From: DAHUZL01 sp035533215
Lineage (GTDB): Bacteria; Chloroflexota; Dormibacteria; Aeolococcales; Bog-877
Assembly: GCA_035533215.1 (NCBI GenBank)
Contig: DATLUG010000019.1
Span: forward strand, 1 to 49,121
Direction: 5' to 3'
DNA length: 49,121 bases
The notes under the pieces are model-generated. The model searched no databases and was not told the origin of the DNA. It was given only the letters and a program-made list of their open reading frames with translations. Position 1 is the first letter of the stretch; every line of letters starts with the position of its first letter. A program made the position numbers and the translations under genes. Below are positions 37,909 to 45,463 of this stretch, piece after piece.

Positions 37909-38757
37909 GTGGGCACGGGACTGGCGCTGGGCGCCGCGGTCTTCTTCGGGGCCGGCGACTTCATGGGCGGCCTGGCCACCCGCCGCGCCAACGTCGTCGC
38001 CGCGGTCGTGATCTCCCAGGCCTCCGGCACCCTCCTCCTGGCGGTGGTGCTGGCCTGGCTGCCCGCCGCCCACCCCCACCTTCTGGACTACGGCTGGGCC
38101 GCCGCCGCCGGCCTCGTCGGCGGCATCGGGGTGGGGTTCCTCTACGTCGGGCTGGCGACCGGGGCCATGACCGTGGTGGCGCCGATCACCGGCGTCCTCG
38201 CCGCCGCCATCCCGGTCGCGGTGGGGACCCTGCTGGGAGAGCGTCCAGGCCTCAGCGCCGACGTCGGCATCGCCGTGGCCGTGGCGGCGGTGGTCCTGCT
38301 CAGCCAGGCCGGGAGCCGTCCGGCGTCGCCCGCGCGCACCGCGTCGGCCGGCCGGTCCCTGGCCCTGGCCGGCATCGCCGGGCTCGCCTTCGGGGTCTTC
38401 TACGTGCTCCTCGCCCAGGTCGGCCGCGGCGCCGGCCTCTCCCCCCTGCTGGCCCTGCGCGGGGCGGCCGCGGCGCCGTTCCTGGCGGCGGCGGTGATCC
38501 GCCGCGAGCCATTGCGCCTGCCCGCCCCGACCCTGGCGCTCCCGCTCGTGGGCGGCATCCTCGACATCACCGGCAACGTGCTCTACCTCCTCGCGGTCCA
38601 CCGCGGCCTGCTCAGCCTGGTGGCGGTGCTGGCCTCGCTGTACCCGGCCAGCACGGTGCTGATGGCCGCCGTCATCCTGCGGGAGCGGCTGCGCCGCCCC
38701 CAGCTGGCCGGGTTGGCGCTCGCCGCGGCCGCGGTCGTGCTGATCACCGCGCCCTGA
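37909..38757 (+). CDS. EamA/DMT-superfamily transporter
   Basis: A 282-aa membrane protein with about ten hydrophobic segments arranged as two five-helix EamA repeats. The first repeat begins at GTGLALGAAVFFGAGDFMGGL; the second begins near residue 150 (SLALAGIAGLAFGVFYVLLA, core LAFGVFYVLL). The last helices carry the family-typical SLYPASTVLMAAVILRERL followed by QLAGLALAAAAVVLI. These proteins export amino acids, nucleotides or other metabolites; the substrate cannot be told. GTG 37909 has a good ribosome-binding site. It stands alone between gpsA and the accessory region. Confidence 0.88.
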   Translation: MGTGLALGAAVFFGAGDFMGGLATRRANVVAAVVISQASGTLLLAVVLAWLPAAHPHLLDYGWAAAAGLVGGIGVGFLYVGLATGAMTVVAPITGVLAAAIPVAVGTLLGERPGLSADVGIAVAVAAVVLLSQAGSRPASPARTASAGRSLALAGIAGLAFGVFYVLLAQVGRGAGLSPLLALRGAAAAPFLAAAVIRREPLRLPAPTLALPLVGGILDITGNVLYLLAVHRGLLSLVAVLASLYPASTVLMAAVILRERLRRPQLAGLALAAAAVVLITAP

Positions 38758-39089
38758 GCGGGCCCCGCCGGAGACGGCCGACCCGCCCGTGGCCCGTCAC
38801 CGGTCGAGGGCGTCGGCGGACGGTGAACAGCGACCCTGCCCGTCGGCACCCCGGCGTCGGTGAACCCCGGCTCGAGCATGCGGCACGACGCGATTCTCAG
38901 CCGGTAGCCGACCAGCCCGACCGTCGCGAGGTGGACGCTGACCGCCATCCGTGCGGAACCGGCCGATGGGGGGCATGGAGGGGCGAGCGGACGCGGCCGG
39001 CGGTGCAGGCGGGGCGGTGAAGGCCGCTGGCGCCCCGCCGGCGGCCGTGGGGATCGTCGGGGCGGGACCGTCGAGGCGACCGGGTCGGG
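38758..39089. other. Intergenic stretch with no recognised gene
   Basis: A minus-strand frame here begins MAVSVHLATVGLVGYRL and continues into antisense of the EamA gene; its codon choice is not convincing and it is not called as a gene. The stretch lies at the left border of the accessory region. Confidence 0.4.
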
Positions 39090-40310
39090 AGCGGTCCGGT
39101 CAGCGCGCGGACCCGGAGCCGGGCGGAGGCGGCGGTGAAGACCTCGGCCCACCACCAGCCGCGGGGCAGGCACTGGTGAACCTGCCGGGCGCCCCGACCA
39201 GCCGGCCCGGGGTCGCGATCATCCAGCGGCGCGGGGTCGGGCTGGTGCGATGGTCGGGGGCACGGTCGTGACCGAAGTCCGGCGGCACGACGGCGGTGGC
39301 TCACACGGGTCCAGTGGCAGGCGGAGCAAGCCGCAGCCGAGCGTGGCGTGGCGGATGCGCTCCTCGATGACGGCCCGCTGGCGCTGCCACTGCTCCACCG
39401 TGGCGGCGGGCTCGGGGTGATCCGTCACGATGAAGCGGCACCGGCAGACGACGTCGACGGCCCCGGCGCTGGCGAGGGCCAGCTGCTCCGCTGGGATGGT
39501 GCGCTGGCGTCGGACCGTGGGGGAGCGGCTGAGCGTCGCCGGGTCGAGGGCGGCCCGCCGAATCAGCAGCCGCACGGGCTGGTGGCGCCACCCGACCGGG
39601 GTGGACGTGGTCTCGGCGACCTCAGCCCCAGGGATTGCGGAGGCGGGCTGCCAGGCCGCGGGGCGATCCGCTCCACGCTCCGCCGCACGGCGGCGCGGCA
39701 CCGAGACCGCCAAACGGACCCGCCGGCGTCGGCAGGCTTGGAGAAGGTCCAGGGTGTCGTGGTCGCGGTCGGGCCGGAGCGCCACCGCCCTGCGGGTCGG
39801 CGCCGCGTGGTCACGCCGGGGCTCCGCGGCCGGAACCCGCTGCCGCTCGGCCCAGGTGGTCGCCTGGGTGGCATGGTCCCGCGGTCCTTCGCAGTGGAAG
39901 GCGGCACACGCTTTCTGGCGTCCGCCCACCTCCGCCTCGGTGGCGTCGCCATCCAGCGCCATGGCTGCGTGCCGGTCCAGGCCCAGCTCGGCATCGAGGG
40001 CACTCCCCGCCGCCGCCACCGCGGCGTGACACTGGCGCCGGGTGAACCGGCGCAGGGGCTGGCCCGCGGTTGGCGGTGCGGGCACGGCCGCCACCGCCCG
40101 CAGCGCCGCCCCGGCGCAGCACCTCCAGATGCGCGAGGTGGCTGCCGCCACCCGGGATCGTCTCCGCCAGCGCCACCATCACCCCCCCGGCACCACGGCC
40201 GCGGCGGCGCTGCTTGACCGGCCGCACCGCGTCGATGGCGGCGTCGAGCCGGCGGATCAGGCCGAGGCGGTGGACCAGCGCGCCCGCCCGGGCCAGGCCG
40301 GCGAGGGAGT
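39090..40310 (-). pseudogene. Decayed IS1380-family (DDE group 1) transposase
   Basis: Three successive minus-strand frames together give the layout of an IS1380-type transposase. The first has LVHRLGLIRRLDAAIDAV and VKQRRRGRGAGGVMVALAE to HLAHLEVLR (to about 40115). After a frameshift, ALRAVAAVPAPPTAGQPLRRFT, ALDAELGLDR, DATEAEVGGRQK with the first catalytic Asp, TTWAERQRV, LLQACRRRRVRLAVSV, IPGAEVAETTSTPVGW, FIVTDHPEP and VIEERIRHATLGCGLLRLPL with the Glu follow (to about 39260). A third frame ends with WWWAEVFTAASARLR near 39100. At least two frameshifts make it inactive. Terminal inverted repeats and target duplications were not identified, so the borders are approximate. Confidence 0.75.
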
Positions 40311-40571
40311 CAGGGCCGGGGCATCCGCCCGGATGTGGACGAGTCCCCGGGGGGTGCATGCTTCACGCGAAAGGTGCCTCCGGGCGGAGACGTGGGCGGT
40401 GTGGCGACGGCTCAATTGTCCCAGCACCGAAGGGACCTTCTCTACGTCCCGCCAGCTCCCGGACCGCCCTCCCCCCGGACTCCGCACCGCTTCAGGGCTG
40501 AGGCTCAGCCTGCCCCACTCCTGGCCGCCACGGGGGCCAGGCCCACCTCCCTCCACCAGAGCCACACCCGC

Positions 40572-40577
40572 TAGAAT
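40572..40577 (+). promoter_or_regulatory. -10 element (TAGAAT) for the lipoprotein gene
   Basis: TAGAAT matches TATAAT at 5 of 6 positions and ends 9 nt before the ATG at 40587; no Shine-Dalgarno sequence is seen between them. Confidence 0.55.
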
Positions 40578-40586
40578 CCCTCGCCG

Positions 40587-41288
40587 ATGAGAAATCAGAG
40601 GGGACTCCGGTTTCGTCCCGGCCTCCTGGCCGTCGAGTTGGTGGCGCTTCCCCTCCTCATCGCCGGCTGCGGCGGGGGATCATCTGCGCCAGCACCCACG
40701 GCTGGTGCCAGCGCTCCGGTGGCCACCCAATCCAGCGGATCGAGCACCGCTGCAGCTGGCGTTATGACGTTGAGCCGCCTTCAGCGTCTCACCGACTACA
40801 GCTTCACCTCCACCGTCGGCAGCGGTACGACCATTCTCAAGATTGCTGGCGCGATCCACAGTTCTGATGATTTCATGGTGACTGCCTTGGGCTCGGCCAA
40901 GACCTATGTGGTGAGCGGGCGGGCCTATGAGGTGCTGGGCCCACTCGCCCCACAGAAAATAACCGTCAACCCCGGCTACTACCAGACGCTGGGCGAGAAC
41001 GCCGCGGCTGACGCCTTCGCCGGACTCAGCAAGGCGTCCGGAGTGAAGGTCGTTGCCGGCAGGGGCTGCACCGTGGCGGGGATCTCGGGCACCCTGTACA
41101 AGGAGGAGACTCCCGGCAATGGGGGCCTGCTCACCATCGCCCAAGAGGGATGTGTGGCCAACCAGGGTGGAGCGCTCCTCAGCTTCCAGGAGGTGGTCTC
41201 GGGGTCGGCCGCACCCGGGAGCGCCGGTCACGTCTACCGGTTTGCCGTGACCGGCGTGGGCAACGTGGGGTCCATTCGCGCGCCTTAG
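40587..41288 (+). CDS. Predicted lipoprotein of unknown function
   Basis: A 233-aa protein with a lipoprotein signal: RFRPGLLAVELVALPLLIAGC, shown here by its end LPLLIAGC, the Cys at about residue 27 being the lipidation site. A Ser/Ala/Thr/Pro-rich linker to residue 60 is followed by a compact domain (LSRLQRLTDYSFTSTVGSG, GAIHSSDDFMVTALG, YEVLGPLAPQKI), with two more Cys that may form a disulfide. It resembles small extracytoplasmic folds of the LppX/LprG type only in general layout; I do not recognise a family. Codons are less GC-biased than in the neighbours (ATT, TCT, TTT, AAA occur), which suggests a different origin. The IS5 copy begins right after its stop codon TAG, which lies in the target duplication. 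Confidence 0.75.
   Translation: MRNQRGLRFRPGLLAVELVALPLLIAGCGGGSSAPAPTAGASAPVATQSSGSSTAAAGVMTLSRLQRLTDYSFTSTVGSGTTILKIAGAIHSSDDFMVTALGSAKTYVVSGRAYEVLGPLAPQKITVNPGYYQTLGENAAADAFAGLSKASGVKVVAGRGCTVAGISGTLYKEETPGNGGLLTIAQEGCVANQGGALLSFQEVVSGSAAPGSAGHVYRFAVTGVGNVGSIRAP
41285..41288. repeat. Left target-site duplication (TTAG) of the IS5-family element
   Basis: TTAG at 41285-41288 recurs at 42187-42190, just outside the two element ends. It fits the YTAR target of the IS5 subgroup. It contains the TAG stop of the lipoprotein gene. Confidence 0.7.
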
Positions 41289-42186
41289 AACCTATTCGGG
41301 AACAGGCTATCCTGCGCGCCCTTGCCGGCCGCGCGGTGCAGATCAGATCAACGCCATGCCCCGCACTGGCTCCTGGACCGTGGACGACGCCTTCTGGGCG
41401 CGCGTCGAACTCCGGATCCCCCCCGCACTGTCGCATGCCAAGGGCGGTCGCCCGCGGGCCGCCGACCGCCAGCTCCTCCGCGCCATCGTCTACATCCTCC
41501 GCACCGGGCTGCCTTCGAATGCGCCGCCGCGCAGGGATGGCGTCAGCGCCAGCACCGTCCATGCCCGCTTCCAGGAATGGGAGCGGACCGGCGTCTCCCA
41601 CACCCTCTGGACGGCCGGGCTGACCGAGTACCCAGAACTGCGCGGCATGGAGTGGGAGTGACGGTGGTCGATGGGGCCATGGCGAAAGCCCGTTTCGGCG
41701 GCGCCGTGACCGGGCCCAAACCCACCGATCGCGGCAAGCGGGCGTGAAGCGGAGCCTCTTGACCGACGGACCGGGCCTGGCCCTCGCCGTCGTCATCGCG
41801 GGCGCGAACGCGGATGACATGGCGCTGGTGTCGGCCCCGCTCGACGCCACCGTCCGTGAGCGCCCGAGGCGGCAGCGGGATCAGCGGCGGCACCGGTGTC
41901 TCGACAAGGGCTACGCCTCCTCCACGTGCGACGCCACGGCAATCGCCCACCGGTGCGTTGGACCCATCAGCCGCCGGGGCGACGATCCGCGGCCCCGCCC
42001 CGCGGCCCCGGCGACCGGGCCTGGCGCCGGGTCGTCGAGCGCACCCATCGCTGGCTCAATCCGTCGCGGCGGTTGCTGGTGCGCTGGGAATGGAAGTGGG
42101 AGACCGACCTGGCGTTCCGCATCTCGCCTGCGCGCAACTCCTGTTCACCCGGGTGATCAAGCCCAGCAACGCTTCCGGATACGGTC
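41289..42186 (+). mobile_element. IS5-family insertion sequence, about 898 bp, with degenerate transposase
   Basis: The ends are set by the 4-bp duplication TTAG on both sides and by imperfect terminal inverted repeats: the left end AACCTATTCGGGAA and the right end read inward GACCGTATCCGGAA agree at 9 of 14 positions. The inside encodes one IS5-type transposase on plus. The length is normal for small IS5-family elements. The intact duplication implies that no rearrangement followed the insertion. Confidence 0.75.
41356..42186 (+). pseudogene. IS5-family transposase, frameshifted
   Basis: The first 101 codons are intact and show the helix-turn-helix end of the family: DDAFWARVELRIPP, KGGRPRAADRQLLRAIVYIL, RTGLPSNAPP, STVHARFQEWERTGV. 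The rest is spread over three frames: VVDGAMAKARFGGAVTGP and PTDRGK with the first catalytic Asp, then KRSLLTDGPGLALAVVIAGANADD, CLDKGY, then WRRVVERTHRWLNPSRRLLVRWE with the DDE Glu, then the tail HLACAQLLF. At least three frameshifts, so inactive; the first one, after EWE, is where some IS5-family groups have a programmed shift, but no slippery heptamer is visible. Confidence 0.8.
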
Positions 42187-42190
42187 TTAG
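42187..42190. repeat. Right target-site duplication (TTAG) of the IS5-family element
   Basis: Second copy of the 4-bp duplication. Read on the minus strand it contains the TAA stop codon of the SRPBCC gene. Confidence 0.7.
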
Positions 42191-42735
42191 GTGACCTTGG
42201 CGGCCAAGTCTTGATAGGCAGGGACGAGCTCGTCCCAGCGCGCCTCGATGTCGCCTCGCTCACTCCCGGCGAGGTAGGCGGCGAGATTCTCGGCGTGGAT
42301 CTGCCACCCCGCCCCGTAGAAGGCGATCGTGTCCAAGGGCAAGCCCTGGACCTCGATGACCAGAACGGTCTGATCGCCATCGGCGGTCAGCGTGGCCTCG
42401 ATGGCCGCGTCGAACGGCTGGGCGCCTTGACCCTTCCGCCAGGACTCGTCCGACTCCCTCGACGTGACCAGCAGCCGCCGAGGGGGCTCGCACGCTTCCA
42501 CGCGCCCGGTGCCGTCCCAGTCATCGGATTCGAGGTATAGATGGAACGCTCCGCCCGGGCGGAGGTCGCCTTCTACCTGGCCGTGCCAGCGAGCCAGGCG
42601 GCCGGGATCGGTGAGTGCAGACCACAGGTTGTCGATGTCGGTGGCGAAGCGGTCTTCGATGCGCACGACGCCGTGGCCATCTGCCGATCGCAGGCTGCCC
42701 AAGATGCGGCCGCCTCCACGCGCATTGCTGGTCAT
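42187..42735 (-). CDS. SRPBCC (AHSA1-like) domain protein
   Basis: A 182-aa helix-grip protein with a large hydrophobic ligand cavity. The AHSA1/START-like pattern is clear: VVRIEDRFATDIDNLWSALTDP, LARWHGQVEGDLRPGGAFHLYL, CEPPRRLLVTSRE and the C-terminal helix with GAGWQIHAENLAAYLAG (cores given). Proteins of this group often pair with an ArsR-type repressor in a two-gene operon; here the ATG overlaps the stop of the ArsR gene (ATGA at 42732-42735). The ligand is unknown; such pairs are thought to respond to or remove small hydrophobic compounds. The stop lies in the target duplication of the IS5 copy. Confidence 0.88.
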   Translation of the reverse strand: MTSNARGGGRILGSLRSADGHGVVRIEDRFATDIDNLWSALTDPGRLARWHGQVEGDLRPGGAFHLYLESDDWDGTGRVEACEPPRRLLVTSRESDESWRKGQGAQPFDAAIEATLTADGDQTVLVIEVQGLPLDTIAFYGAGWQIHAENLAAYLAGSERGDIEARWDELVPAYQDLAAKVT

Positions 42736-43058
42736 CGGGTGCTCCTTTCTTCACGTTTTCCGCGGGCCACCTCGGTGTGCAGGGCATCCCGCCGCTGCTC
42801 CCACAAGGCCCGGTACCGGCCCCGCCACTCATCGACCTCGGCGAGCGGCTCGGGTCGAAGACCGTAGAGCCGCCGCTGCGCCTCCTGACGAACCTCGACC
42901 AGCCCCGCCTCCCGCAGCACCCGGAGATGACGCGATACGCCCGGGCGAGCAATCGGCAACCGCGCCGCCAGCTCACCCGCGGTTGCCGGACCGCCAACCA
43001 AGGTCTCCAGCAGCGTCCGCCGGCCCTCGTCCGCCAGCGCCCGCAGAACAGCTTCCAC
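42732..43058 (-). CDS. ArsR-family winged-helix transcriptional repressor
   Basis: A 108-aa repressor. VLRALADEGRRTLLETLVGGPATAGELAARL forms the first helices of the winged helix (core RRTLLETLV, TAGELAARL), PGVSRHLRVLREAGLVEV is the recognition helix, and RRLYGLRPEPLAEVDEWRGRYRALW the wing and dimer helix. There are no Cys metal ligands, so it is a non-metal sensor of the type paired with SRPBCC proteins. The frame is open to 43142, but GTG 43058 is chosen: it lies 6 nt after a TACGGT -10, gives the family N-terminus and has a matching -35. An inverted repeat over the promoter suggests self-repression. Confidence 0.9.
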   Translation of the reverse strand: MEAVLRALADEGRRTLLETLVGGPATAGELAARLPIARPGVSRHLRVLREAGLVEVRQEAQRRLYGLRPEPLAEVDEWRGRYRALWEQRRDALHTEVARGKREERSTR

Positions 43059-43064
43059 GCCATG

Positions 43065-43094
43065 ACCGTACCAAGATGGGTACGCATCGGTCAA
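43065..43094 (-). promoter_or_regulatory. Promoter of the ArsR-SRPBCC operon (TTGACC - 18 nt - TACGGT)
   Basis: On the minus strand TTGACC (43094-43089) and TACGGT (43070-43065) are 18 nt apart, and the GTG at 43058 follows 6 nt after the -10. Both boxes together with the position make this the clearest leaderless promoter in the window. Confidence 0.7.
43067..43084. promoter_or_regulatory. Candidate ArsR operator: inverted repeat CGTACC-6-GGTACG
   Basis: A perfect 6-bp inverted repeat with a 6-nt spacer. It overlaps the upstream edge of the -10 and the promoter spacer, where a bound repressor would block RNA polymerase. Confidence 0.55.
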
Positions 43095-43419
43095 GGAACA
43101 TCGCGGATAGTTCGATCTGCCGGCGGACGTCAGCTCGCCCACCTGGCGTAGCGTCCGGGCGTGTGGACAGCCGCCACAGTCGGAGGCAATCAGGGAAGCG
43201 ACCCTAAGGTCTCGACGGCCTTTCGACTAGCCTCCTGGCCACGCGAAGAGAGCCTAAGCGAGCGAGCACCCGCCAGGGATCCGCAGGTCCGGTCCGATGT
43301 GGCGGGCGAGGCTATCCTCTCGACCTGGCGAAGATCCGGTTGCTCGACGTTCGCAGAGCCTGGGACCGCCGTCGCACAGCCTTGCGCGACCACCTCCCAG
43401 ATGGGCACAAGGGGGCGAA
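43095..43419. other. Intergenic stretch between the ArsR promoter and tRNA-Pro
   Basis: No gene recognised on either strand. The sequence is less GC-rich than the housekeeping parts. It lies on the 3' side of tRNA-Pro, a common place for inserted DNA, but no repeat of the tRNA 3' end was found. Confidence 0.45.
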
Positions 43420-43422
43420 TGG

Positions 43423-43496
43423 TCGGGGAGACAGGACTCGAACCTGCGACCCCCAGTCCCCCAGACTGGTGCGCTAACCACCTGCGCTACTCCCCG
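43423..43496 (-). tRNA. tRNA-Pro (anticodon GGG)
   Basis: The acceptor stem CGGGGAG pairs with CTCCCCG. The anticodon stem CCAGT/ACTGG encloses the loop CTGGGGG, giving GGG. The T arm GCAGG-TTCGAGT-CCTGT is regular and the discriminator is A. Unlike the tRNA-Leu here, the 3' CCA is encoded (minus strand of 43422-43420). Confidence 0.94.
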
Positions 43497-43537
43497 GGCC
43501 GGGTGCCGAGGATAGCACGGGCGGGCGCGCCCCCCGG

Positions 43538-43543
43538 TACCCT
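43538..43543 (+). promoter_or_regulatory. -10 element (TACCCT) for the amidohydrolase gene
   Basis: TACCCT lies 52 nt before the GTG at 43596. The leader holds a GGGGGAGGG ribosome-binding site. Confidence 0.35.
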
Positions 43544-43595
43544 GGGGGGCCGCCCCTCACCGGCAGGGGAGACCCGACCGTGGGGGAGGGCGACC

Positions 43596-45227
43596 GTGAC
43601 CGGAGCAGCCGACCTCATCGTGCGGAACGGCCGGGTCCTCACCATGGACGCCGGCCGGCCCGCCGCCCAGATGGTGGCGATGGCGGGCGAGCACATCCTG
43701 CTGGTGGGCGCCGACGACGAGGCGGCCGAGCTGACCGGTCCCCGGACCGAGGTGATCGACGCCCGGGGCGGCTCCGTCCTGCCGGGCTTCGTCGACGCCC
43801 ACAACCATGCCCGCCTCGGCTCCGACGACGCCGACATCGACCTGGCCGGAGCCGATTCGCTGGGGGAGATCCGCCGGAGGATCACGGCCGGCGCCGCCGG
43901 CCTCCCGGCAGACGGCTGGGTGGTGGGGGAGGGCTGGAACCCCTCCGCCCTCGCGGGCCGCATGCCCACCGCCAGCGACCTCGACGGGACGACCGCCGGC
44001 CGGCCGGCCTTCCTGCTGAGCTACGACGTCCACAGCGTCTGGCTGAATCGGACCGCGCTGGAGCGGTTCGGCGTCGGGGCCGGGGCCGCTGGGGTCGCCT
44101 TCGGCACGGTCGACCGCGACCCCACCACCGGCGCCGCCACCGGCATCGTGCGCGACTTCGCGGTCCTCGGCCTGTCGCGGCGCGGCCTCGCCGCGCTGGA
44201 GCCGGTGGTGCCCCACTACGGCAGGGAGCGCCAGTACCGACGCCTCGCAACCAGCCTGGAGCGCGCCGCCCGCTCCGGCATCACGACCCTGGTGGAGCCG
44301 CAGAACTCGGTCGACGATCTCTGGCTGTTCGAGCGCGCCCGTGCCGAGGGCCGCCTCCGATGCCGGATCGAATGCGCGCTCCTCTGCCTCCCGGGCACCA
44401 CCGAGGCCGAGCTCCAGGAGTTCATCCAGGCCCGCGCGCGACTCGACGACGATCACCTTCGGGTGGCGGCGGTGAAGCTGTACGCCGACGACGTCGTCGA
44501 GCCCCACACCGCGGCGTTCTTCGAGCCCTACGCCACCGAGCCGCGGGTGACCGGCGAGCCCTTCTGGGCCGCGGACGCGCTGGCGGAGCGGATCGGCCGT
44601 CTGGAGGCACTCGGCTTCCCCGCCTTCATCCACGCCACCGGCGATCGCGGGATCCACCTGGCCCTCGACGCGGTCGCGGCCGCACGCGTGCGCCATGGCA
44701 GCCGCGACCGGCGCCACCAGATCGTCCACGTCGAATGCCCGCTCCCCTCCGACATCCCCCGTTTCCGCGAGCTCGGCGTCACCGCCTGCATGCAGCCCCG
44801 CCATGCCGCACCCGACCTCGCCGCCGCCTGGCGCGACAGCGTCGGTCCCGTGCGCGAGCGACGCGCCTGGCCGCTGCGCAGCCTGCACGACGCCGGGGCG
44901 CTGCTGGCCCTCTCCAGCGATTGGAACGTGGCCGAGATGGAGCCGCTGATCGGGATCTACTCGGCCCTCACTCGGGCCGCGCTCGACGGAAGCGGCGCCT
45001 GGCTGCCGGAGGAGACCCTGGACCTCGGCGCAGCCCTGCACGGGTACACGACGGGCGGGGCCCGTGCCATCTTCGCGGAGACCAGCCGAGGCGCCCTCGT
45101 CCCGGGCCGCTACGCCGACCTCGTCGTCTGCTCCGACGACCTCCAGCGTGACCCGGTCGCCGTCGCGCGGAACGGCCAGGTGGTGCTGACGGTGCGGGGG
45201 GGCGAGGTGGTGCACCGGCTTGGGTAG
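43596..45227 (+). CDS. Metal-dependent amidohydrolase (YtcJ/amidohydrolase 3 type)
   Basis: A 543-aa TIM-barrel hydrolase. The N-terminal beta-sandwich strand LIVRNGRVLTMD leads to the metal-binding HxH in VLPGFVDAHNHARLG (about residues 65-75). Then come WVVGEGWNPSALAG, VAAVKLYADDVVEPHTAAF with the bridging position, FIHATGDRGIHLALDAV, RHQIVHVECPLPSD and LLALSSDWNVAEMEPL with the catalytic Asp, as in YtcJ-like proteins. The C-terminus (LVPGRYADLVVCSDDL) closes the sandwich. Such enzymes hydrolyse amides or act on N-acyl compounds and carbamates; the substrate is unknown. GTG 43596 follows GGGGAGGG. The TAG stop is part of a TAGAAT -10 for the next gene. Confidence 0.9.
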   Translation: MTGAADLIVRNGRVLTMDAGRPAAQMVAMAGEHILLVGADDEAAELTGPRTEVIDARGGSVLPGFVDAHNHARLGSDDADIDLAGADSLGEIRRRITAGAAGLPADGWVVGEGWNPSALAGRMPTASDLDGTTAGRPAFLLSYDVHSVWLNRTALERFGVGAGAAGVAFGTVDRDPTTGAATGIVRDFAVLGLSRRGLAALEPVVPHYGRERQYRRLATSLERAARSGITTLVEPQNSVDDLWLFERARAEGRLRCRIECALLCLPGTTEAELQEFIQARARLDDDHLRVAAVKLYADDVVEPHTAAFFEPYATEPRVTGEPFWAADALAERIGRLEALGFPAFIHATGDRGIHLALDAVAAARVRHGSRDRRHQIVHVECPLPSDIPRFRELGVTACMQPRHAAPDLAAAWRDSVGPVRERRAWPLRSLHDAGALLALSSDWNVAEMEPLIGIYSALTRAALDGSGAWLPEETLDLGAALHGYTTGGARAIFAETSRGALVPGRYADLVVCSDDLQRDPVAVARNGQVVLTVRGGEVVHRLG

Positions 45228-45230
45228 AAT
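45225..45230 (+). promoter_or_regulatory. -10 element (TAGAAT) overlapping the amidohydrolase stop codon
   Basis: TAGAAT begins with the TAG stop of the amidohydrolase gene. It would drive the Zn-ribbon-pyrF pair from a leader of about 33 nt that contains AAGGAG. Confidence 0.5.
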
Positions 45231-45268
45231 CCGGGCGCGGACCGACCGACGTGTGGCAAGGAGCCTCG

Positions 45269-45463
45269 ATGCCCTGGGTGCAGCGCTGCGCCAACTGCGA
45301 CCGTGAGTTCCCCATCTACCGCCTGGCCGGGGTGATCCTGGACGGCGAGCTGGCCGGGCTCTGCCCCCGCTGCATGCAGACCGAGTCCGGCCGGATCGCC
45401 GTCCCCTATGCCCCCCAGGCCCCCGGCCCGATCCAGCCGAGCACCAGCCGCACCGCCTGGTGA
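45269..45463 (+). CDS. Small zinc-ribbon-like protein upstream of pyrF
   Basis: A 64-aa protein with two CxxC pairs, RCANCDREF near residue 8 and LCPRCMQTE near residue 34, spaced as in a zinc ribbon. The C-terminus is Pro-rich and probably disordered. The ATG at 45269 follows AAGGAG by 5 nt; an in-frame GTG at 45251 is less likely. Its TGA overlaps the GTG of pyrF (GTGA), so the two are coupled. The family and the partner (RNA, DNA or protein) cannot be told. Confidence 0.7.
   Translation: MPWVQRCANCDREFPIYRLAGVILDGELAGLCPRCMQTESGRIAVPYAPQAPGPIQPSTSRTAW

Noticed and set aside
41656..41680. Programmed frameshift in the IS5 transposase
   Set aside because: The shift after EWE lacks a slippery heptamer and further frameshifts follow, so decay is the simpler explanation.
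43420..43440. tRNA-Pro 3' end as an attachment site
   Set aside because: No second copy of the tRNA 3' end was seen to the left, and no integrase is linked to the accessory region.
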